Program-made: the position numbers and the translations under genes
In this document: positions 15,980-25,429 of the stretch, in pieces
Layout of the letters: each line of letters opens with the position of its first letter
How positions within the stretch are numbered: the stretch's first letter is position 1
Notes under the pieces: generated by a model
The model's database searches: none
The model's input: the letters and a program-made list of their open reading frames with translations, nothing else
What the model was told of the DNA's origin: nothing
From: CAIUGU01 sp963819685
GTDB taxonomy: Bacteria > Pseudomonadota > Gammaproteobacteria > Steroidobacterales > Steroidobacteraceae
Length of the DNA stretch: 64,000 nucleotides
NCBI GenBank assembly: GCA_963819685.1
Contig: CAWFXI010000009.1
Coordinates: 310,001 to 374,000 of the forward strand
Direction of reading: 5' to 3'

Positions 15980-18016
15980 ATGAGCGCAGCCGTCGTCACC
16001 CCCGCACAGCGTCGAGCCATCGTCGGTGCCCTGCTGCTGGTCCTGCTGTTGAGCGCCCTGGATCAGACGATCGTGTCGACCGCCATGCCGCGGATCATCG
16101 AGCAGTTGCAGGGCCTCGAGTTCTACTCGTGGGTCACGACTGCCTACCTGCTGACGTCAACCGTTTCCGTGCCCATCTACGGGAAGCTCAGTGATCTGTA
16201 CGGCCGCAAGCCCATCCTGGTCTTTGGCATCGTGGTGTTCCTGCTGGGCTCTGCGCTGTGCGGTCTGAGCGGCGAATTCGGTTCCTTGCCGATATTGGGC
16301 GGAGCCATGACGCAGTTGGTCGTCTTTCGCGCCATCCAGGGCCTGGGGGGTGGTGCACTCTTCATGAGCGCCTTTGTCATCATCGCCGATCTCTTTGCGC
16401 CGCGTGAGCGCTCAAAGGCCATGGGTATTTTCGGCGCGGCCTTTGGCCTTGCGAGTGTCATAGGCCCTGCGATCGGTGGCTTCTTCACGGATCACGGCAC
16501 CGTGACGATGCTGGGTCATGAAGTTGCGGGTTGGCGGTGGGTGTTTTACGTCAACCTGCCGCTCGGGCTTCTGGCACTTGGCGTTGTCATTGCAAGGCTG
16601 CCGCAACTGCATCACGGCGCGACGGGAAAGATCGACTTCCCGGGGGCAGCGCTTGTCATCCTGGCGTTTGTGCCATTGCTGCTCGCACTGACGCTCGGCG
16701 GCACGAAGTATCCGTGGGATTCGAATGCGGTCATCAGCCTGTTTGCGCTCGCCGCGGTTGCGTTTGTCCTGTTTGTCATCGTCGAGCTGCGTACTGCCGA
16801 TCCGCTCGTACCGCTGTCCATGTTTCGCATCCGCGCCGTAGCTGCTTCGAACATGGCGGGTTTCTTCATCGGCATGGCGTTTTTCGGCATCGTCATGTTC
16901 ATGCCGCTGTACATGCAGGTGGTGCAGGGCATCAACGCGACGAACAGCGGCCTGGCCATGCTGCCAATGATGGGCGGCCTGATCGTAAGCAGCACAGTGT
17001 CCGGCCAGCTCGTCAGCCGTCTCGGTTACTACAAGCCATTCCTGGTCGGTGGCACGTTGTGTCTGCTGGTCGGGGTCATTCTGCTGTCGCGAATTGGCCC
17101 GGATACCACGGTCCTCGATCTCGACCTGCGCCTGGTGGTTACCGGTCTTGGACTCGGTCCCACGATGAGCCTGTTCAACATGGTCGTGCAGAATGCCGTA
17201 AGCACTCGCGAGACGGGCGTGGCGACGAGCACCTTTCAGTTCTGCCGACAGATCGGTTCTACCGTAGGCGTGGCCGTTTTCGGTACGCTCTTGACGCAAC
17301 ACCTGATGACCGATTTGCGTGAGCGGGTGCCGGCGCTGCCGGGCGCGCCAGTCGTACAGAAGGTGGACCTCGGCGCAGCGCAAAGCATGGCAATGAATGC
17401 CCGGATGCTCGATCAGCGAGTCGAGCAGGTCATGACTGTGCGAGGGGACCAGATCGAACAGGCCTACCGCGGTGACGCTGACGCCTTGCGCAAGGTCGTG
17501 GCCGACCAGCAGTTGCCGCCCGAGATCCGCAGCGAACTTGAGGCCGGCGGCGTGCAGCCTGCCATTCATCTGCGCCTTGAGGTGCTCGCTGCAACGGTTG
17601 AAAAGGGATTGCTGAACGGTGAAGCCGGACGCACCGCACTGTTGGAGGACGCCACGATTCCGGATGATCTCAAGTCGCAAGTCGCAGCTGTCCCTGAGCG
17701 CGCGATGGCCGACCGGCAAGCGATGTCGAGCCTTGCTGCCCGCTATCGAGAGACCATTCTGGCTCAGGAACCGGCGCTGGTCAGCGCGACGATCGACACA
17801 AGGGTCGCAGAGGTTCGTGCGGAACTGAAAACCGCCAGCGACCAATACATCGAACGTATCCGCCGCGGGACCAAGGAGGCTTTCGCGCATTCCGTCGCAT
17901 CGACCCTCGCTGCCGCGATCGTGCTCATTGTCCTCGGACTCCTGATCATCATGCTGATTCCCGAGATTCCGCTGAGGACCCGTTCGTTGATGGAAGAAGG
18001 CAGCGTCGCGGCGTAA
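15980..18016 (+). CDS. MFS multidrug efflux transporter, DHA2 (14-helix) family
   Basis: Start taken at ATG 15980, with AAGGA 7 bases upstream; ATG 15953 is also in frame. The 678-residue protein has the drug:H+ antiporter motif A (GKLSDLYGRKP), motif B (RAIQGLGGGALFM), and motif C (AAFGLASVIGPAIGGFF), as in QacA/EmrB relatives. Thirteen helices are followed by a hydrophilic stretch of about 200 residues (roughly 435-635) and then a last helix (AAAIVLIVLGLLIIMLI). That loop is rich in charged helical sequence and is unusually long for the family. No membrane-fusion partner lies beside it. A tandem palindrome upstream suggests repressor control. Confidence 0.88.
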   Translation: MSAAVVTPAQRRAIVGALLLVLLLSALDQTIVSTAMPRIIEQLQGLEFYSWVTTAYLLTSTVSVPIYGKLSDLYGRKPILVFGIVVFLLGSALCGLSGEFGSLPILGGAMTQLVVFRAIQGLGGGALFMSAFVIIADLFAPRERSKAMGIFGAAFGLASVIGPAIGGFFTDHGTVTMLGHEVAGWRWVFYVNLPLGLLALGVVIARLPQLHHGATGKIDFPGAALVILAFVPLLLALTLGGTKYPWDSNAVISLFALAAVAFVLFVIVELRTADPLVPLSMFRIRAVAASNMAGFFIGMAFFGIVMFMPLYMQVVQGINATNSGLAMLPMMGGLIVSSTVSGQLVSRLGYYKPFLVGGTLCLLVGVILLSRIGPDTTVLDLDLRLVVTGLGLGPTMSLFNMVVQNAVSTRETGVATSTFQFCRQIGSTVGVAVFGTLLTQHLMTDLRERVPALPGAPVVQKVDLGAAQSMAMNARMLDQRVEQVMTVRGDQIEQAYRGDADALRKVVADQQLPPEIRSELEAGGVQPAIHLRLEVLAATVEKGLLNGEAGRTALLEDATIPDDLKSQVAAVPERAMADRQAMSSLAARYRETILAQEPALVSATIDTRVAEVRAELKTASDQYIERIRRGTKEAFAHSVASTLAAAIVLIVLGLLIIMLIPEIPLRTRSLMEEGSVAA

Positions 18017-18034
18017 TCACGCTACGAACGCTCG

Positions 18035-19267
18035 TCATGCGGCCGTTACCTGCGCTCTGACCAGGGGTGCTTCCTTGATGGGCAGATGGATGAACGCGGC
18101 TGCGAGCGCCAGGACCATGTCCGCATACCACATCCAGTTGTAGTTGCCGCCACGAGTCAGTGCGATTCCGCCGAGCCAGGCGCCGAAGAAGCCGCCGATC
18201 TGGTGTGACAGCACCGTCAGCGCAAACAGCGTTGACAGATAACGGGTACCGAACAGTTTACCGACGAGTCCGGCAGTCGGTGGCACCGTCGACAGCCAGG
18301 TCACTCCCAGCACCGCTGCAAAAACATAAAAGGTAATTGCCTCACGGGGAGACAGAAGATAGACAAGTATCGCTACCGCACGCGTGAAATACGTCCAGAA
18401 CAGCAGCCATTTCATGCGGTACACGCTGCTCAAGGCTCCAGAGCCGAGGCTGCCGACGATGTTGGCCAGGCCGATGATCGCGAGCGACGTCGACGCCACG
18501 CTGCCGCTCAGGCCACAAAGGTTTACTTCCCCCGGCAGGTGCGTGACCAGGAAGGCAATGTGAAAGCCGCATGTAAAGAACCCGGCATGCAGGCACCAGT
18601 AGCTTCGATCCGAGCGGGCAATCTGCAGTTGTTCGCTTAAGGACAGTCTCGTTGCAGGGTGCCTGACGGTCGCCGGCGGCGCGAGACCCCGGCTGCCTGA
18701 CAGCATTCTTGCCAGCGGCAGTGTAAGCAGCGCGCTTGCTGCGAGCGCAAGCATGCTGGTCATCCAGCCGAAGCCCAGTATCAGCGCCTGACTCAAGGGC
18801 GCGAAGACGAACTGGCCGAAGCTGCCTCCCGCATTGATGAACCCTGACGCGAACGCGCGCTTGTCTGCGGGCAGCTGTTGCGAGGCGCTACCGATCAGAA
18901 TTGAAACGCTGCCAGCCCCGGCGCCAGCAGCAGAAAGCACTCCCAGAGTGCAGATCATTCCCCATTCGCTGCTGACGAGCGGGGTCAACGCAAGTCCGGC
19001 CGCAAGCAGGATCCCGCCCACCATGATGACGCGGGTCGATCCGTATTGATCAGAGATCATGCCGAACAGCGGTTGTGTCACCCCCCACATGAGCTGGCCA
19101 ACAGCAAGGGCAAAACTGAGGCTGACGATGCCGATGCCCGTCGTCGCATTGATCGGGCTCATATAGAGGCCAAGTGACTGCCGGGTCCCCATCGTGATCA
19201 TCATGATGAGCGCGGCGGCCAGCACCAGCGGCCAGTAGCGCGAGGCGGGAGACGAAGGCTCGGTCAT
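18035..19267 (-). CDS. MFS transporter (12-helix, NarK/OxlT-like)
   Basis: A 410-residue protein with twelve hydrophobic segments. Helix 1 holds the conserved GTRQSLGLYMSPI, and motif A between helices 2 and 3 is GMISDQYGSTRV. A long central loop (about residues 190-215) separates the halves. The pattern fits anion or organic-acid MFS carriers of the OFA/monocarboxylate type (start MMITMGTRQSLGLY is common in that group). Convergent with the preceding DHA2 gene, 18 bases between stops. Substrate cannot be read from the sequence. Confidence 0.82.
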   Translation of the reverse strand: MTEPSSPASRYWPLVLAAALIMMITMGTRQSLGLYMSPINATTGIGIVSLSFALAVGQLMWGVTQPLFGMISDQYGSTRVIMVGGILLAAGLALTPLVSSEWGMICTLGVLSAAGAGAGSVSILIGSASQQLPADKRAFASGFINAGGSFGQFVFAPLSQALILGFGWMTSMLALAASALLTLPLARMLSGSRGLAPPATVRHPATRLSLSEQLQIARSDRSYWCLHAGFFTCGFHIAFLVTHLPGEVNLCGLSGSVASTSLAIIGLANIVGSLGSGALSSVYRMKWLLFWTYFTRAVAILVYLLSPREAITFYVFAAVLGVTWLSTVPPTAGLVGKLFGTRYLSTLFALTVLSHQIGGFFGAWLGGIALTRGGNYNWMWYADMVLALAAAFIHLPIKEAPLVRAQVTAA

Positions 19268-19570
19268 GAGTGTCCCAAGGGTGGCGTCGTCGCAAACTTA
19301 GCAGGAATGGGCTCGCCGCTGCTGCAGTGCGTGACAAATTCCTGCACTCGAACCGTGCAGTCGGCCTGGGCTGGCTCCGTGCTGGTGCAACCAGGGCTCA
19401 AGTCTTTGTCGCCCTGATGTCGACGTCGTCTGTATCGCCGCCGCGTACACCCTTTGCCTCTCGCGTTCTTTCTGACTTCGCTGTGTAGCACGCTTCTTGC
19501 AGACTCCTCCGGGCAGTACCAGATGGCTGTGTAGCCACCGGCCATTGCCAGGACTTCCGGAGGAGACAAG
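19268..19570. other. Divergent intergenic region before glgP
   Basis: A gap of 303 bases between the minus-strand MFS gene and glgP. It should carry both promoters. I see no hairpin with a U-run, no repeat of the heptad type and no convincing small gene. The last bases (GGAGGAGA at 19558-19565) are the strong ribosome site of glgP. Confidence 0.4.
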
Positions 19571-22099
19571 GTGGAGTCAAACGTCGTGAGTCTGAAGACG
19601 GATCTCAAGCTTGAGGACGAGCGCACCGCCCTCACGAAAGAAGCGCTGAAGCGCGCGTTTCTCGACGACCTGTTCTACGTCCAGGGCAAGTTTCCCGCGC
19701 TGGCAACCAAGAACGACTACTACCAGGCGCTGAGCTTCGCGGTCCGGGATCGAATGTTGCAGCGCTGGATCAGCACCGCTGCCGAGTACACCAAGCAGGG
19801 GGCCCGCACTGTGGCCTACCTGTCCGCGGAATTCCTGATGGGACCGCATCTCGGCAACAACCTGATCAACCTCGGTATCCATGAGCAGGCGAGGCAGGCC
19901 ATCACCGAGCTCGGCCTCAATTTCGACGAACTCCTGGCGCAGGAAGATGAGCCTGGGCTCGGCAATGGCGGATTGGGACGTCTCGCGGCCTGCTTCATCG
20001 ATTCGCTGGCCACCCTTGAAATTCCTGCGATGGGATATGGTATCCGCTACGAGTTCGGCATCTTCCAGCAGGAAATCATCGATGGCTGGCAGGTCGAGAA
20101 GACAGACAAGTGGCTCAGGTTCGGCAATCCCTGGGAGATCGCGCGGCCCGAATGGGCCGCCAGCGTCAAGCTGGGCGGTTACACGGAACAGTACACCGAC
20201 GAGCAGGACCGGCTCAGAGTGCGCTGGGTGCCGGGCAAGGTCGTCGTGGGAGTGCCGTATGACACGCCTATTCTCGGCTACCACACCAACACTGCGAACA
20301 CGCTGCGCTTATGGAAGGCCGAGGCGCCTGAGTCCTTTGATTTCGCCGTCTTCAATCGCGGTGACTATTACGGCGCGGTGAACCAGAAGGTGGCCTCCGA
20401 AAACCTGAGCAAGGTCCTGTATCCGAACGACGAGCAGACGCAGGGCAAGGAATTGCGGCTCGAGCAGCAGTACTTCTTTGTTTCCTGTTCCCTGCAGGAC
20501 ATGCTGCGCATCCTGCAGGTACAGAAGATTCCGCTCGCGAACTTCCATCAGAAGTTCGCCGTGCAGCTGAACGACACGCATCCGGCGATTGCAGTGGCCG
20601 AGTTGATGCGGTTGCTGGTCGATGAGCATGTCGTCGCGTGGGACGATGCATGGAGTATCGTCGGCAAGACCTTCGCGTATACCAACCACACGTTGTTGCC
20701 GGAAGCGCTTGAACAATGGCCGCTGCCGATCTTCTCGAAGGTATTGCCGCGACACCTGGAGCTGATATTCGAGATCAACGCCCGTTTCCTCGATGAAGTG
20801 CGCATCCGCTTTCTCGGCGACGAGGCGCGCCTCGGCCGCATGTCGCTGATCAACGAAGCGGGTGAGCGGTATGTGCGGATGGCGCATCTGGCCTGCGTGG
20901 GCAGTCATGCCATCAATGGCGTGGCGGAACTGCACTCCGAGCTGCTCAAGCAGGATGTGCTGAAGGATTTCCACGACCTGTGGCCGGAAAAATTCACCAA
21001 TAAGACCAATGGCGTCACTCCGCGTCGCTGGATGGTGCTGGCCAATCCGCGGCTCGCAAGCCTGATCACGGATACCATCGGTTCGGGCTGGATCAAGGAT
21101 CTGTCGCAGCTGCGGCGTCTCGAATCATTGTCCGGAGACGCCGGATTCCGTTCCATGTGGCGCGGTATCAAGTACTCCAACAAACGCGATTTCGCGGACT
21201 TTGTCCATGCCCGCACCGGGATCACGATTGATCCGCAGTCGATCTACGACGTCCAGGTCAAGCGGATCCACGAGTACAAGCGCCAGCACCTCAACATCCT
21301 GCATGTGATCGCCTTGTATCACCGCCTGAAGTCGGGCGCGGGCAATGACATTCAGCCCAGGACTTTCATCTTTGGCGGCAAGGCTGCACCCGGGTACCAC
21401 ATCGCCAAACTGATGATCAAACTCATCACGTCGGTCGGCGATGTCGTGAACCGGGATCCGGAAATACAGGGCCGCCTCAAGGTGGTGTTCCTGCCGAACT
21501 TCAGCGTCACCAATGGTCAGAAGGTCTATCCGGCTGCGGACCTGTCCGAGCAGGTATCGACTGCCGGCAAGGAAGCCTCGGGCACCGGCAACATGAAGTT
21601 CTCGATGAACGGTGCGCTGACCATCGGCACCATGGACGGCGCCAATATCGAGATTCGCGAGGAAGTGGGCCCCGAGAATTTCTTTCTGTTCGGCATGACG
21701 GCGCAGGAAGTGTACGAACTGAAGGCGAAGGGCTACAACCCGCATCACTACTATGAGAGCAATCCGGAACTCAAGGATGTGATTGACCTGCTTCGCGGCG
21801 GGTTTTTCTCACGCGGCGATACGGATCTGTTCCGGCCACTGATTGACGGCCTGCTGTACCACGACCCGTACCTGCTGTTTGCCGATTACCAGTCGTATGC
21901 CGACTGTCAGCGGCAGGTGGATACTGCGTATCGCGACGTCGAGCACTGGACGAAGATGTCCATCCTGAATGCGGCGCGGTCCGGCAAATTCTCGTCAGAC
22001 CGCACGATCCGCGAGTATGCCTCGCAAATCTGGAAAGCGAAGTCAGTACCGATTCAGCTGCTGTCGCAGGAAGACGTGAAGGCCGGGCTGATGCAGTAG
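19571..22099 (+). CDS. glgP: Glycogen/starch/alpha-glucan phosphorylase
   Basis: An 842-residue protein starting at GTG 19571 behind GGAGGAGA. It releases glucose-1-phosphate from alpha-1,4-glucans using pyridoxal phosphate. Clear motifs are EFLMGPHLGNNLINLG, GNGGLGRLAACFIDS, QLNDTHPAIAVAELMRL, NGVTPRRWM, VQVKRIHEYKRQHLNILH and EASGTGNMKFSMNGALT, the last with the PLP-binding Lys near residue 676. Length and all blocks match bacterial GlgP/MalP. No other glycogen gene lies in the window, so it is not in a glg operon here. Confidence 0.97.
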   Translation: MESNVVSLKTDLKLEDERTALTKEALKRAFLDDLFYVQGKFPALATKNDYYQALSFAVRDRMLQRWISTAAEYTKQGARTVAYLSAEFLMGPHLGNNLINLGIHEQARQAITELGLNFDELLAQEDEPGLGNGGLGRLAACFIDSLATLEIPAMGYGIRYEFGIFQQEIIDGWQVEKTDKWLRFGNPWEIARPEWAASVKLGGYTEQYTDEQDRLRVRWVPGKVVVGVPYDTPILGYHTNTANTLRLWKAEAPESFDFAVFNRGDYYGAVNQKVASENLSKVLYPNDEQTQGKELRLEQQYFFVSCSLQDMLRILQVQKIPLANFHQKFAVQLNDTHPAIAVAELMRLLVDEHVVAWDDAWSIVGKTFAYTNHTLLPEALEQWPLPIFSKVLPRHLELIFEINARFLDEVRIRFLGDEARLGRMSLINEAGERYVRMAHLACVGSHAINGVAELHSELLKQDVLKDFHDLWPEKFTNKTNGVTPRRWMVLANPRLASLITDTIGSGWIKDLSQLRRLESLSGDAGFRSMWRGIKYSNKRDFADFVHARTGITIDPQSIYDVQVKRIHEYKRQHLNILHVIALYHRLKSGAGNDIQPRTFIFGGKAAPGYHIAKLMIKLITSVGDVVNRDPEIQGRLKVVFLPNFSVTNGQKVYPAADLSEQVSTAGKEASGTGNMKFSMNGALTIGTMDGANIEIREEVGPENFFLFGMTAQEVYELKAKGYNPHHYYESNPELKDVIDLLRGGFFSRGDTDLFRPLIDGLLYHDPYLLFADYQSYADCQRQVDTAYRDVEHWTKMSILNAARSGKFSSDRTIREYASQIWKAKSVPIQLLSQEDVKAGLMQ

Positions 22100-22114
22100 G
22101 GCAGGGCAGGTTCC

Positions 22115-22417
22115 CTATTTCGCGGCTTCGACCAGAGGTTCGTTCCACCTGCCATTCGAGCGAGGCTTGACGATGACTGTCATCCCCTGACGGTCGACAG
22201 CTCCTGTACGGCCGGAATCGACGACTGCGCCTGCGTTCGCCAGGGAGGGTCGCATTCGCAATTCAGGGCCGATGCGTACACCGATGGCCGCCAGTATCAG
22301 ACTGGCGACGAGCGTCGTGGATATGATCCCCCTGATAGAGGGGCGCGAATCCAGCAACGGCAGGGGGTCACCGTTGAATTGCAGACTGCGGAGGACGTTG
22401 TTCGATCGCGCGCTCAT
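22115..22417 (-). CDS. Small single-pass membrane protein of unknown function
   Basis: A 100-residue protein starting at ATG 22417 with GAGG 6 bases upstream, a good ribosome site. Residues 1-28 are polar, residues about 29-47 form one membrane helix (IISTTLVASLILAAIGV), and the rest (GPELRMRPSLANAGAVV and a basic tail) would be outside. No known domain recognised. It converges with glgP, 15 bases apart. The start signal and consistent composition favour a real gene, but no family support is available. Confidence 0.55.
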   Translation of the reverse strand: MSARSNNVLRSLQFNGDPLPLLDSRPSIRGIISTTLVASLILAAIGVRIGPELRMRPSLANAGAVVDSGRTGAVDRQGMTVIVKPRSNGRWNEPLVEAAK

Positions 22418-22511
22418 TGGGAACCTCGGATTGCGTTGCGATTGATGAAGCACGATGCGTGCCAGGCGGCCAGACGAGGCGTGGCGCTGATGTACGCGTC
22501 ATGAAAGCGTG

Positions 22512-24116
22512 CTACGCACCGACGACGTGCTTCTGCGTACGCCTGCCGCTCCAGCTCAGTGCCGGATCAGTGAGCGGCAGCGGCTGTGGCGACGAACTTT
22601 CGCCCGTTGTTCTGGGTGGGGGCCTGGCCATCCAGATGACGGCCACCACGCCGAGGAGTAGCAAGCCTCCGATGGAAAAGAACTGGTCTGTGGCCAGCAT
22701 GACCGCTTGTCCCTGCACGGTGCGATCGATGAGATTGAGCGACATCTCGGCGCTCATTCCCTGCGCCGCCACGGCGTCTCGCCAGGCATCGTACTGCGGC
22801 ATGCCGTTCGCGACGTGGCCCACCAGATCGACACGGTTCTGGGTGGTCGTGTCATCCCAGTAGGTAGCGGTGAGGGCAGCGCCGAATGCACCTGCCGAGG
22901 TCCGCAGGAAATTCTGCAGTCCGGCCACGCTCGGAATCCGCCAGGCTTCGACGCTGGACGTCGACAGCATCACGCAGGGCATGAAGATCAACGGCATCCC
23001 CAGGCCCTGAACGACCTGGGGTATTGCGATCGTCAGGAAGTCGGTATCCGGCGTGAACTGCGAGCGCATCAGCAAGGACACCATGACCAGCGCCGCGCCC
23101 ACGGTCACCATCGCTCGTGGATCGACCTTGCCGATCAGGCGACCTGCAACTGGTGCCATGAATACCGCCGCCAGCCCCGAAGGTGCCATCGCGAGGCCAG
23201 CCCATTGCGCCGTGTAACCCATCTGGGTCTGCAGCCACAACGGTGTGAGCACCGTGCTGCCGAATACGATGGCGAAGAACCCCGACAGCGTGAGAATGCC
23301 GGCCACGATGTTGCGATTCTTGAACAGTCTGAGATCAATGACTGGATGATCATCCGTCAGCTCCCAACCGATGAGCAGCACGAATGCGAGGCCGCTGATC
23401 ACCGCGAGCACAACAATGAACGAGGAGCCGAACCAGCTGAGCTCGCGGCCTTTGTCGAGAATGATCTGGAAACATCCCACGGCCAGCACGAGCAGGACCA
23501 GACCAATGTAGTCGATGGGCAGCTTCCTGGCTTCCGTATTGCGCTTGTGATACAGCGACCAGACGAGCGTGGCGCAGAGCAGGCCGACCGGAATGTTGAT
23601 GAAGAAGATCCAGTGCCAGGACATGTTGTCGACAATGGCTCCGCCGACGATGGGACCAAAGACCGGCGCCAGCAGTGTAGTCATCGCAAACAGGCCCATC
23701 GCGGTTCCGGCCTTGTGCCGGGGAAAGCTGCTCAGCAGCAGGGTCTGCGTCATGGCCATGATGGGGCCGCCCGATAAGCCTTGAAGCACCCGTGTGACAA
23801 CCAGCATGCCCAGACTGGTGGCCAGTCCACAAGCCAGCGACGATAGCGTGAACAGCAGAATGCACGTCGTCACCAGGCGTACCTGCGTAAAGCGTTGCGC
23901 CAGCCAGCCGGTCAGTGGCACGGTGATCGCTTCCGCAACGGCATAAGAGGTGATGACCCACGTGCCCTGACTCGGCGATGCGGCCAGATTGCCGGAGATG
24001 TGCGGGACGGCGACATTGGCAATCGTCATGTCGAGGAGAACCATGAAGTTCACCAGCGACAGCGACAGCGTGCCGAACCACAGCTGTGAACCCTTGAGCG
24101 GTTGCGGGGCGGTCAT
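22512..24116 (-). CDS. emrB: MFS efflux pump, EmrB/QacA (DHA2) family
   Basis: A 534-residue, 14-helix transporter. Motifs are LDMTIANVAVPHISGNL in helix 1, GWLAQRFTQVR (motif A region), RVLQGLSGGPIMAM (motif B) and LFAMTTLLAPVFGPIVGGAI (motif C), as in E. coli EmrB. It follows an EmrA-type fusion protein, a NodT-type outer-membrane factor and a MarR regulator in one minus-strand operon with gaps of 33, 17 and 4 bases. Together they would make a tripartite pump exporting hydrophobic drugs or aromatic compounds across both membranes. It ends on an RRTQKHVVGA tail. Confidence 0.92.
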   Translation of the reverse strand: MTAPQPLKGSQLWFGTLSLSLVNFMVLLDMTIANVAVPHISGNLAASPSQGTWVITSYAVAEAITVPLTGWLAQRFTQVRLVTTCILLFTLSSLACGLATSLGMLVVTRVLQGLSGGPIMAMTQTLLLSSFPRHKAGTAMGLFAMTTLLAPVFGPIVGGAIVDNMSWHWIFFINIPVGLLCATLVWSLYHKRNTEARKLPIDYIGLVLLVLAVGCFQIILDKGRELSWFGSSFIVVLAVISGLAFVLLIGWELTDDHPVIDLRLFKNRNIVAGILTLSGFFAIVFGSTVLTPLWLQTQMGYTAQWAGLAMAPSGLAAVFMAPVAGRLIGKVDPRAMVTVGAALVMVSLLMRSQFTPDTDFLTIAIPQVVQGLGMPLIFMPCVMLSTSSVEAWRIPSVAGLQNFLRTSAGAFGAALTATYWDDTTTQNRVDLVGHVANGMPQYDAWRDAVAAQGMSAEMSLNLIDRTVQGQAVMLATDQFFSIGGLLLLGVVAVIWMARPPPRTTGESSSPQPLPLTDPALSWSGRRTQKHVVGA

Positions 24117-24149
24117 GAATGTTGCCTGAGTTGCAATTGCAGCCAGGGT

Positions 24150-25412
24150 TCAGCTTGCGTCCGCAGTCCTTGCGGGTTGTGTCGTCACAGGGCCATTGCG
24201 CGCGTCGCGGGACGACAGATTGGCGGCGATGACCTTCTGCACGTGGGCATCTGCTTCGGCTTCGACCCCGTCGTAGACATTCGTGCTGTAACGCGCCTGG
24301 GTTCCAGGGGCGCTGGCGACGGCAGGGCCGGAATCGTTGCGGACGTCGATGCGGACGTCCATCGACAACCCGATCCTCAAGGGATGCGCCTCGAGTTCCG
24401 CCGGTTCGATCGCGATACGTACCGGTACGCGCTGCACGACCTTGATCCAGTTGCCCGTCGCGTTCTGCGCCGGCAAGACTGAAAACGCACTGCCGGTGCC
24501 GGCGCCGAGACCGCTGACGGTGCCGTGGTATTCCACGCTGCTGCCGTAGAAGTCGGCCTCGAGGGTGACCGGCTGGCCGATGCGCAGGTCCTTCAGCTGT
24601 GCTTCCTTGAGGTTGGCATCCACCCAGACTTCGGTGAGCGGTACGATCGTTGCGAGGATCTGTCCTGGTTGTACCCTGGCGCCGAGCTGCGCCGATTTCT
24701 TTGCAATGATGCCGGCAGAGGGCGCGAGTACCGTCGTCCGCTTCAGGGCGATGTACGCGTCCTTCAGCTGAGCCGCTGCCTGCAACACTGTCGGATTGGT
24801 CGCGACGACCGAGCCCTCGATGCGCGCCTCATTCGCAGTGAGGTTCTGACCGGCCTCAGCCCTGGCAGCAATTGCGGAACTCAACGAAGCTTGAGCGCCG
24901 AGGAGGGCTGAGCGGGCATGCGCCAGTTCTTCGGCGGAAACGCCGCCTTCATTCGCCAGCGCAACTCGTCTTTCCACATCCTGCTCGGCACGAGCGACTT
25001 CCGAACGCGCCCGGGCAATATCGGCGTCCCGTGCCTTGACGTACGCATTGAGTCCCTCGGTGCTGGCAAACGTGCCACGAATCTCGCGCACACTGGTGGC
25101 GAGTGCGCTTTCCGCGCGTGCGACGGCCACTTTCGCATCGACGGGATCCAGCGTCACGAGCGGAGCGCCCGCTGTTACGATCTCGGTTTCATCGGCATTG
25201 ACGGCAATGATCGTACCGCCGGTCTGGGCGGTCACCTGCACCAGGTTGCCATTCACATACGCGTTGTCTGTCGTCACATAGCCGCGAAGGAACACGAAGT
25301 AGTAAACGGTCACCAGTACTGCGATGCCGAGCACGGCAACCGCAACGATGGTCAGGAAACGCTGACGCCGCGAGCTGTTGACGGATTGCATGTCTGCAGG
25401 GGTAGTGGACAC
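24150..25412 (-). CDS. emrA: HlyD/EmrA-family membrane fusion protein
   Basis: A 420-residue periplasmic adaptor. One N-terminal membrane helix (FLTIVAVAVLGIAVLVTVYYF) is followed by the biotinyl-lipoyl half VTTDNAYVNGNLVQVTAQTGG, a long coiled coil (about residues 95-215, Ala/Arg/Glu rich), the second lipoyl half (TTVLAPSAGIIAKKSAQLGARV) and a beta-barrel domain (VWVDANLKEAQLKDLRIGQPV). These are the defining EmrA blocks. It joins the EmrB pump to the outer-membrane factor coded just upstream. The C-terminal 40 residues (after QARYSTNVYDG) extend beyond the usual end. Confidence 0.92.
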   Translation of the reverse strand: MSTTPADMQSVNSSRRQRFLTIVAVAVLGIAVLVTVYYFVFLRGYVTTDNAYVNGNLVQVTAQTGGTIIAVNADETEIVTAGAPLVTLDPVDAKVAVARAESALATSVREIRGTFASTEGLNAYVKARDADIARARSEVARAEQDVERRVALANEGGVSAEELAHARSALLGAQASLSSAIAARAEAGQNLTANEARIEGSVVATNPTVLQAAAQLKDAYIALKRTTVLAPSAGIIAKKSAQLGARVQPGQILATIVPLTEVWVDANLKEAQLKDLRIGQPVTLEADFYGSSVEYHGTVSGLGAGTGSAFSVLPAQNATGNWIKVVQRVPVRIAIEPAELEAHPLRIGLSMDVRIDVRNDSGPAVASAPGTQARYSTNVYDGVEAEADAHVQKVIAANLSSRDARNGPVTTQPARTADAS

Positions 25413-25429
25413 TTGAAATCTCCGAAGAA

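Noticed and set aside
16412..17890. Long open frame antisense to the DHA2 transporter (about 490 codons)
   Set aside because: Its sequence is the His/Arg/Gln-rich shadow typical of GC-rich genes, with no motif; the sense strand codes a clear transporter.
22707..23777. Long antisense open frame over emrB
   Set aside because: Shadow composition, no start signal or family motif, and the opposite strand is an unmistakable EmrB.
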